Below are positions 58,238 to 64,000 of a stretch of 64,000 bases of DNA, one piece after another. Numbering within the stretch: position 1 is the stretch's first letter; the number at the start of each line of letters is the position of its first letter. The translations under genes and the position numbers were made by a program. The notes beneath the pieces are model-generated. The model saw only the letters and a list, made by a program, of their open reading frames with translations. It searched no databases and had not been told where the DNA came from. Origin of the DNA: Geminicoccaceae bacterium (GTDB lineage Bacteria > Pseudomonadota > Alphaproteobacteria > Geminicoccales > Geminicoccaceae). The stretch is from contig JACKIM010000002.1 of assembly GCA_020638465.1 (NCBI GenBank), forward strand, positions 558,001-622,000, given 5' to 3'.

Positions 58238-59781
58238 ATCTGCTGAGCGACCCTTTGCTACCATCGCTTTGCGGGGAAAGCGGCCCGCAGGTGACAGACC
58301 TCCCCGGCCTTTTCGCAAATTTTGCTCGCGACGATGTGCGGGAATTGCCGTTTCTGCGGCCGCACCAGCAGATGCCGTGGCATGCGTTCATGGTGCAGCT
58401 GGCGGCGCTCGCCCTGCATCGTTCGGGATCGCGCGATATTTCCGATGATCCGGACCATTGGCGCGAAATTCTGCGCGGGCTGACGCCCGAATGGCCCGAT
58501 GACGAGCCCTGGCGTCTGGTCGTCGATGATCTGCACGAACCGGCGTTCATGCAGCCGCCCATACCGGCAGGAAGTGCCGATCCGTACAAATCGACCATTC
58601 AAACGCCCGACGATCTCGATGTGCTGGTGACGTCGAAGAACCACGGCGTGAAGCAGGCGACGGCCGAAAATGCCGATGCTTCCGCGTGGGTCGTTGCGCT
58701 GGTGTTGCTGCAGACCACAGGAGGTTTCCTCGGTTCGGGCAACTATGGTGTCGCCCGCATGAACGGAGGCTTTGCCACGCGGCCGCTCGTCGGCCTCGTT
58801 CCGCAAGGCGGTGCAGGTGCGCACTGGCGGCGGGATGTGGGCCTGCTGCTGGATAATCGCGAGGCGCAGCTGCGTGAATACGATGCTTTCGCCGAGCATG
58901 ACGGCACAGCACTGCTCTGGTGCCGCCCTTGGGACGGCGAACGCCAGCTTGGATTGAACGAGCTCGATCCGTGGTTCATCGAGATCTGCCGCCGCGTCAG
59001 GCTGGGGCGAGCGGGAGAAGGGCGCATCGTCGCGAAGGCCGCTGGCAGCAAGGTCGCACGGATTGCGGCGAAGGAACTCAAAGGCAATGTCGGTGACCCG
59101 TGGATTCCGGTCAATCTGGCGAAGGAGGGAGCTGCATACAATCAGAAGCCGGCCTACCGGGTGATGAGTGCTGTGCTGTTCGAGGGGCGGGAATGGAAGC
59201 GGCCGTTTCTGCTCGAGTGGCACGAGAGTGTGGACAATGTGCCGATGACCGCGAGGTTCGATGTGCTCTCGCGCGGTCAGGGCACGACAGAAGGCCACCA
59301 TCGTCGCGAAGTGCCGATCGCCGATGCCGACCAGTGGAAGACCCTCTTCGATCCGGCGCAGAAGGATCGCGCGGCGGAACTCGCCAGGGAGATGATCGAC
59401 AATGCTCGAAGGCTCCAGAATCCGGTCCTGAAATTTCCACTCATGTCCCTTGTTCAGGGAGGCGAGCGCGATGTGAAGCTCGGCGACCAAACGGCGGAGG
59501 CTTGGGCGCGGCCCTGGCTCGAGCGGGCTGATTTGCGGATCGACGAGCATTTCTTCGACCATCTCTTCACGATTGTCGAGACTGGCTCACATGAACGCTG
59601 GGCGCGCTTCCTTCAAACCGTTGCGCGCGAGACTTTTGCTGACGCCGCACTTTCTCTGCCAATTGCCGGCATGCGCCGGATCAAGGCACTCGCGATTGCC
59701 GAAGACAAGCTCGAAAGCTTCTTTTACCGGAATTTCAAGGATTATTTTCCAACATCACAAAAGGAGAGTGCCGTTGCATGA
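58234..59781 (+). CDS. cas8e: Cascade large subunit Cas8e (Cse1)
   Basis: This 515-residue Cse1 begins MNLLSDPLLPSLCGESGPQV, as is typical, and has FLRPHQQMPWHAFMVQLAAL, the Cse1 landmark LHEPAFMQPPIP, LVTSKNHGVK (the loop region contacting the PAM or crRNA) and a C-terminal four-helix-bundle region. It recognises the PAM and recruits Cas3. It overlaps cas3 by four bases and cse2 by eight. Confidence 0.94.
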   Translation: MNLLSDPLLPSLCGESGPQVTDLPGLFANFARDDVRELPFLRPHQQMPWHAFMVQLAALALHRSGSRDISDDPDHWREILRGLTPEWPDDEPWRLVVDDLHEPAFMQPPIPAGSADPYKSTIQTPDDLDVLVTSKNHGVKQATAENADASAWVVALVLLQTTGGFLGSGNYGVARMNGGFATRPLVGLVPQGGAGAHWRRDVGLLLDNREAQLREYDAFAEHDGTALLWCRPWDGERQLGLNELDPWFIEICRRVRLGRAGEGRIVAKAAGSKVARIAAKELKGNVGDPWIPVNLAKEGAAYNQKPAYRVMSAVLFEGREWKRPFLLEWHESVDNVPMTARFDVLSRGQGTTEGHHRREVPIADADQWKTLFDPAQKDRAAELAREMIDNARRLQNPVLKFPLMSLVQGGERDVKLGDQTAEAWARPWLERADLRIDEHFFDHLFTIVETGSHERWARFLQTVARETFADAALSLPIAGMRRIKALAIAEDKLESFFYRNFKDYFPTSQKESAVA

Positions 59782-60298
59782 GGAAACCGACCGATGGCGG
59801 AAGGCTGTGCATGGAATGGCTTTTCACATGGCGCGTGAAACATATCCGGCGGGCAGTCTCGCAGCGCTTCGCCGCCTCGATGTCGAGCAGCGTGACGCTG
59901 GTGCGTTCTGGTTCCTGCTTGAGGAACATGCACCGGATGCCTTCGGCAATCCTGCCGCCGAGCGTGCATTGGCCGTGACCGTGAACGGAATGGCCATCGC
60001 ATTCCCGTTCCATGGAAGTGAAAACCGGCGTTCGCTCGGCACCGCACTCGCCGATTGCGCCGTGGCGGAAATGCGCCTCTTGCGTCTGCTTCGCAGCGAT
60101 CGTGGAGATCTGCCCGGCGAGGTTCGGCGCCTTGCAAGGCTCATGGCGAGCAAGGGCGAAGACGGGTGTTTCAACTGGTACGGTATCTTCGCGTTGGCCT
60201 TCTATCGCGAGGGTGCCGGCAAGATCCGCCGCGACATTGCCAAAGACTATTACCGCCAGGAATTTCACAAGCAGAAAGCCGAGGAAAAAGCCGCATGA
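59774..60298 (+). CDS. cse2: Cascade small subunit Cse2 (Cas11e)
   Basis: This 174-residue all-helical protein starts at the TTG at 59774 (MHEETDRWRKAVHGMAFHMA), placed by AAGGAGAG about six bases upstream; it overlaps cas8e. The Cse2 pattern is clear: AALRRLDVEQRDAGAFWFLL, a central variable part, and CFNWYGIFALAFYREG near the C-terminus. Two copies line the Cascade belly. The next gene overlaps in ATGA. A start at the internal ATG (about 59816) would lose the first helix. Confidence 0.88.
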   Translation: MHEETDRWRKAVHGMAFHMARETYPAGSLAALRRLDVEQRDAGAFWFLLEEHAPDAFGNPAAERALAVTVNGMAIAFPFHGSENRRSLGTALADCAVAEMRLLRLLRSDRGDLPGEVRRLARLMASKGEDGCFNWYGIFALAFYREGAGKIRRDIAKDYYRQEFHKQKAEEKAA

Positions 60299-61470
60299 AC
60301 GTTCCGAAGTTCATCCAGATCCACACCTTGCACAGCTATCCGGGCACGCTCCTCAATCGCGACGATGCCGGTCTTGCCAAGCGGCTTCCCTTCGGCGGCG
60401 TCGAACGGCTGCGAATCTCCTCGCAATGCCTCAAGCGGCACTGGCGCATGGCCGATGACGATCACGCGCTCGGGTTGATCGATCCGGCAATCGGCACCTC
60501 GACGCGTTCGCGCCGGACGTGGAAGGTGCTCATACGCGATCCGCTTGTTGCCGAGGGGCTCGATCCGCAAACGGTGGACACCATTCTGGCCGCCATGCAG
60601 GCGCTGTTTTACGGCCAGAGCAAGAAAGCGAAAGCAGCCAGGGGCAAGGAGGCGGAAATCAATCTCGAACGGGGGGAACTCGTCGTTCTCGGGCGGCCGG
60701 AGATCGACTATCTGACAAGTGAGGCGCGGCGTGTCGCGGGCGTTGCGGGCGGGGATGACAAGGCCATTCAAGACGAGCTCAAGCCGCTCAAGGCCAACTT
60801 CCACGCCTTGCGCGCCGGTGCGGGTATCGATGCCGCCATGTTCGGCCGCTTCGTTTCCGGCGACCGTGATGCCCGGGTGGACGCGGCGGTGCATGTCGCC
60901 CACGCCTTTACGGTCGACGAGCAGGCCTCCGAGCCCGACTATTTTACCGCTGTGGACGATCTGCAGGCCGAGGAGCAAGGCTCGGGTGCTGGGCACCTCA
61001 ACACCGCCGATCTGACGTCGGGGGTCTATTACGGCTATGTGGTTGTCGATGTTCCGCTGCTCGTCTCCAATCTCGAAGGTTGCCGGCGCGCGGAATGGCT
61101 CGACGCGGATCGAACCCTCGCCGCGAAGACGGTGGAATCGCTCCTGCATCTGATCGCCAAGGTCACGCCTGGCGCGAAGAAGGGCTCGACCGCACCCTAT
61201 GACTACGCCTCGCTGGTTCTGGTCGAGGCGGGTAACGAGCAGCCGCGGACGCTCGCCAATGCCTTCATCTCGCCCGTGCGTGGCTGTCCGCTTGACGCAA
61301 GGGCCGCTGACGCCATTTCTGGCCATATCCAGATTATCGACAAGATGTATGAAAGCAGCGCCAGGCGCTGGCTGTCGACCCGCCACGATGTGACCGCCGG
61401 ACAGGCAGCGGCCGTCGGTTTCGGCCAGCTTGCGCGCGAGGTTGCCGCTGCGATCGCCGGAGATGGCTGA
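60295..61470 (+). CDS. cas7e: Cascade backbone subunit Cas7e (Cse4)
   Basis: This 391-residue Cas7e starts at the ATG at 60295, giving the hallmark MNVPKFIQIHTLHSYPGTLL, then NRDDAGLAKRLPFGGVERLR and ISSQCLKRHWR, the N-terminal part of the RAMP fold. The remainder has the thumb region and GVYYGYVVVDVPLL. Six copies form the helical crRNA-binding backbone. It overlaps cse2 by four bases and cas5e by one. Confidence 0.95.
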   Translation: MNVPKFIQIHTLHSYPGTLLNRDDAGLAKRLPFGGVERLRISSQCLKRHWRMADDDHALGLIDPAIGTSTRSRRTWKVLIRDPLVAEGLDPQTVDTILAAMQALFYGQSKKAKAARGKEAEINLERGELVVLGRPEIDYLTSEARRVAGVAGGDDKAIQDELKPLKANFHALRAGAGIDAAMFGRFVSGDRDARVDAAVHVAHAFTVDEQASEPDYFTAVDDLQAEEQGSGAGHLNTADLTSGVYYGYVVVDVPLLVSNLEGCRRAEWLDADRTLAAKTVESLLHLIAKVTPGAKKGSTAPYDYASLVLVEAGNEQPRTLANAFISPVRGCPLDARAADAISGHIQIIDKMYESSARRWLSTRHDVTAGQAAAVGFGQLAREVAAAIAGDG

Positions 61471-62180
61471 TGCGCTGCCTCATTCTCGAACTTTGCGGCC
61501 CGCTGATGAGTTTCGGCGATACGGCCATCGACGAAATCTGCCCGACCCGGAGGCTGCCGGGCCGTTCGCTGCTTGCCGGCCTGATCGCCAATGCGCTCGG
61601 CTATGAGCACGGGGATGTCGATCTGCTGACGAGACTGCAGGAACGGCTGCGCTTCGCCGCGCGGCTGGATCGGGAGGGAAGGGGGATCGTCGACTTCCAG
61701 ACCGCCGAGTTGAGCAAGCAGGATCCGATCTGGACGACGCGCGGCGTTCGCGGCGAGAGACATGGCGGCGGCGACACCTATAGCGGTCCGGCCCTCCGCT
61801 ATCGGCATTATCGTGCCGACAGCAGGGTGATGGTGGCGCTCACGCTCGATCCGGCCGGGGAACAACCCGGCCTGCAGGCTGTCGCCGATGCGTTGCTCAG
61901 GCCCGAGCGCCCGCTGTTCCTTGGCCGCAAGGGATGTCCACCCGCCAGCCGGATCCTGTACGATACTGTCGATGCCGAATCGCTGGCGGCGGCGCTGGAT
62001 CGTTTCGCGGGCGAAGGGCCGATCGAGACCGAGGACGACACCAACGAGCCTGCCGGCCGCTCGATCACGGTCACTGACCGCCGCGACTGGCGCCTCGGAT
62101 TTCATGCCGGTTTCAGCAGGCGGCGGGAGATACGCCTGTCATCGCCGCCACAATCGCTTGCAGGTGAGGAGGGATCATGA
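61470..62180 (+). CDS. cas5e: Cascade subunit Cas5e
   Basis: This 236-residue Cas5 RAMP protein begins MRCLILELCGPLMSFGDTAI, with the PTRRLPGRSLLAGLIANALG block and the VRGERHGGGDTYSGPALRYR region typical of Cas5e. It caps the 5' handle of the crRNA. Its start overlaps the Cas7e stop in TGATG. Its end overlaps cas6e by four bases. Confidence 0.94.
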   Translation: MRCLILELCGPLMSFGDTAIDEICPTRRLPGRSLLAGLIANALGYEHGDVDLLTRLQERLRFAARLDREGRGIVDFQTAELSKQDPIWTTRGVRGERHGGGDTYSGPALRYRHYRADSRVMVALTLDPAGEQPGLQAVADALLRPERPLFLGRKGCPPASRILYDTVDAESLAAALDRFAGEGPIETEDDTNEPAGRSITVTDRRDWRLGFHAGFSRRREIRLSSPPQSLAGEEGS

Positions 62181-62962
62181 GTCTGTATCTCGTTCGGATC
62201 CGGCCCGACGCCCGCGCACTCGCCCGCTTTGCCCACGATCAACGCCTGCCGGCCGCCGATCCGGGTTATCTCTGGCACCTCGCTCTTCGTCAGGCTTTCT
62301 CCAGCGATGCGCCGCAGCCCTTTCGGGTGTTCGAACCGGATCAGACAGGGGCTGCGGGACAAAATCAAAGCCTCCACATCCTGGGGTATTCGGCCGTCAG
62401 CGACGAGGTTCTCGCGGACAATCTCGCCCGGGCGAGCGAGCCTGTCCGTTCGATCTTCCCCCGTTCGGGGCTTGCCGCCAAGCGCCTGCCCGACAGCTTT
62501 TCGCCGGCGGGTATCTTCGGCTTTTCCGCCCGTGTCTGTCCGATCGTGCAGACCCGCAGCAGCGATGGCGGCCGATCGCGCGAACTCGATGCGTTCCTGC
62601 ACGCCACTCTCGGCATCCCGGCGGATGAGAAGATCGACCGGGCCGATGTCTATCTGCGGTGGCTGGCCGAGCGGCTCGCGTCGGGTGGGGCGAGATTGAT
62701 CGATGCAGGGCTTGTGCGTTTCCATCTTGCCGGGGTCACGCGCCGCCGGCATGCCTCCCCCCAAAGCCGAACCGGGACTGCAGACGGCCCGCCACGGCAG
62801 CTCATGGCGGGAAAACGCAAGGCCGCGCGCAGACCGGATGCGGTCATCGACGGTCGCCTCGAAGTGATCGAACCCGATGCGTTCATGAATCTTCTTGCAA
62901 GAGGTATCGGCCGGCATCGTGCTTTCGGTTACGGCCTATTGCTCTTGCGACGGACAAGGTGA
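62177..62962 (+). CDS. cas6e: Cas6e pre-crRNA endoribonuclease
   Basis: This 261-residue protein is longer than many Cas6e proteins (about 200-220); the extra part is a charged insert around residues 190-220 (VTRRRHASPQSRTGTADGPP and on). It begins MSLYLVRIRPDARALARFAH and has YLWHLALRQAFSSD with the conserved His. The Gly loop is in ARGIGRHRAFGYGLLLLRR at the C-terminus. It would process the I-E repeat, not the 37-bp type III repeat. It overlaps cas5e by four bases. Confidence 0.92.
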   Translation: MSLYLVRIRPDARALARFAHDQRLPAADPGYLWHLALRQAFSSDAPQPFRVFEPDQTGAAGQNQSLHILGYSAVSDEVLADNLARASEPVRSIFPRSGLAAKRLPDSFSPAGIFGFSARVCPIVQTRSSDGGRSRELDAFLHATLGIPADEKIDRADVYLRWLAERLASGGARLIDAGLVRFHLAGVTRRRHASPQSRTGTADGPPRQLMAGKRKAARRPDAVIDGRLEVIEPDAFMNLLARGIGRHRAFGYGLLLLRRTR

Positions 62963-62966
62963 TCCC

Positions 62967-63836
62967 ATGACACTGCCCGGTCGTCTCGGCCTCGAAACCG
63001 CCCGAATCCCACATGTCGACCGACACGGTCTGGTGTGGCTCGAACGCGGCAGGCTGTTCGTCGAGGATGGCACACTGCGCTTTGTGGGAGCGGCAAGCGA
63101 ACATCTGGATGCGGGAGAATATGCCATTCCATTCCAGACAGTCTCGGCCGTTCTGCTCGGGCCCGGCGGATCGGTCAGTCACGATGCCCTTCGCCTTCTC
63201 GCCCGTCACGGAACCGCGTTGCTCGCCATCGGATCGGGCGGGACGCGCTTTTACACGGCCCAGCCCTTCGGCCCCGACGACAGCCGTCTGGCCCGGCGGC
63301 ACGCGCGCATGTGGGCAGATCCCGACACGCGCATCGCCATGGCCCGGCGGATGTTCGTCTGGCGTTTCGATGAGGTGCTTCCGCATCAGGACGCGGATGT
63401 GCTCAGAGGAATCGAGGGTGCACGTATCAAGAAAGCCTATCAGCTCCTCGCCGAGCGTCACGGCATTCCATGGAAGGGCCGTCGATATGATCGTCAGAAT
63501 CCGAATGCTGCCGACATTCCCAATCAGGCGATCAATCACGCCGTCACCTGCGTCGAGGCTGCTGCCTCCATTGCGGTTGCGGCAACCGCCACCATTCCGC
63601 AACTCGGATTCATCCACGAAGACAGCTCACGGGCATTCATCCTCGACATCACCGATCTCGTCCGCACGACCGTAACCGTGCCGGTCGCCTTTGCCACAGC
63701 GAGACGTTGCCTCGATGATCCTGCTCTCCTGCTGGAACGCGAGATACGCCGTGCTGCCAGCGAGGCGTTTCGCAAGGAGAAGCTGGTCGATACACTCATC
63801 GAGCGGATCAAGCAGCTCTTCGAGGAGGACAAATGA
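62967..63836 (+). CDS. cas1e: Cas1e integrase of the type I-E system
   Basis: This 289-residue Cas1 starts at the ATG at 62967 (MTLPGRLGLETARIPHVDRH). The N-terminal beta domain has FVEDGTLRFV and VLLGPGGSVSHDALRLLARH. The catalytic domain has the Glu region in YQLLAERHGIPWKGRRYD, the His-Glu-Asp in GFIHEDSSRAFILDITDLVR and a typical helical C-terminus. It is the second Cas1 of this window and, unlike the one at 43 kb, has no RT. It overlaps cas2e by four bases. Confidence 0.95.
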   Translation: MTLPGRLGLETARIPHVDRHGLVWLERGRLFVEDGTLRFVGAASEHLDAGEYAIPFQTVSAVLLGPGGSVSHDALRLLARHGTALLAIGSGGTRFYTAQPFGPDDSRLARRHARMWADPDTRIAMARRMFVWRFDEVLPHQDADVLRGIEGARIKKAYQLLAERHGIPWKGRRYDRQNPNAADIPNQAINHAVTCVEAAASIAVAATATIPQLGFIHEDSSRAFILDITDLVRTTVTVPVAFATARRCLDDPALLLEREIRRAASEAFRKEKLVDTLIERIKQLFEEDK

Positions 63837-64000
63837 TGGTCGTCATCGTTACAAGCAACGTCGCCGACCGCTTCCGTGGCTTCCTCGCTTCCTGTATGCT
63901 GGAGATCGCTCCGGGTGTTTACACGGCTCCCCGCATGTCGAGAGCCGTTCGTGAACGTGTCTGGACCGTACTTCGTGAGTGGTACGAACAGTTCGGTGGT
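63833..64000 (+). CDS. cas2e: Cas2e, N-terminal part
   Basis: The first 56 codons are present, running off the right edge. The frame reads MMVVIVTSNVADRFRGFLAS, then CMLEIAPGVYTAPRMSRAVR, typical Cas2e with the GVYT...SRAVRERVW pattern. The second ATG (63836) may be the real start. The I-E CRISPR array is expected beyond it. Confidence 0.9.
   Translation, partial: MMVVIVTSNVADRFRGFLASCMLEIAPGVYTAPRMSRAVRERVWTVLREWYEQFGG

Overview
The window looks like an alphaproteobacterial chromosome segment. It is GC-rich. It carries the flagellar regulator FliX and a PHB pair phaA-phaB. Two perfect CtrA boxes (TTAA-N7-TTAA) lie upstream of a GGDEF gene and of fliX; the fliX box contains a GANTC site. No species is named from this.

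Region 1 (1-31.7 kb) is ordinary chromosome: the start of an enolase-superfamily gene; a TRIC-type membrane protein; a GAF-PAS-GGDEF diguanylate cyclase; a four-gene NMT1/ThiY-like ABC importer; a divergent ferric-iron-type ABC permease/ATPase pair; phaB and phaA; a multi-PAS histidine kinase; a GMC dehydrogenase with its small subunit; an Atu3266-like amidohydrolase; a sugar/polyol ABC importer whose two permeases are one polypeptide, with an RpiR regulator; a DSD1/D-threonine aldolase-type PLP enzyme; two short-chain dehydrogenases, one sorbitol-dehydrogenase-like; fliX; an M20 peptidase; an M48 lipoprotein protease with a nuclease-fold partner; and tRNA-Arg(CCU).

Region 2 (31.7-38.9 kb) is a mobile-element scrapyard. 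A large serine recombinase runs antisense into the 3' half of tRNA-Arg. It is followed by a truncated partner gene, IS256, a broken IS1595, IS200, IS1 (A7C frameshift window, 8-9 bp target duplication) and a single-ORF IS66 (8-bp target duplication). The IS66 splits a 3' fragment of a tRNA-Lys(UUU) gene. That fragment is the probable attachment site of an island whose tyrosine integrase starts at about 39.0 kb and which extends rightwards.

Region 3 (39.0-53.3 kb) is the most interesting part: a type III CRISPR system with a reverse transcriptase-Cas1 fusion, Cas2, a standalone Cas6, an HD-less Cas10 with a GGDE palm motif, and three long RAMP proteins (two visibly two-domain, one TIGR03986-like). 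No separate small subunit and no CARF ancillary nuclease are visible. Three short arrays (6, 4 and 3 repeats, 10 spacers) share one 37-bp repeat, one orientation and a leader box at exactly the same distance from the first repeat. A yefM-yoeB toxin-antitoxin pair sits between array 1 and cas2.

Region 4 (53.3-55.3 kb) holds a second IS200 copy that has cut off the 5' end of an AT-rich S-4TM-like membrane effector gene paired with a small nucleotidyltransferase-fold gene, probably a broken defence module. Region 5 (55.7-64.0 kb) is a canonical type I-E operon (cas3, cas8e, cse2, cas7, cas5, cas6e, cas1, start of cas2). Its array is not in the window. The island therefore stacks two complete adaptation modules, one potentially able to acquire spacers from RNA, with a toxin-antitoxin and a disrupted third system.
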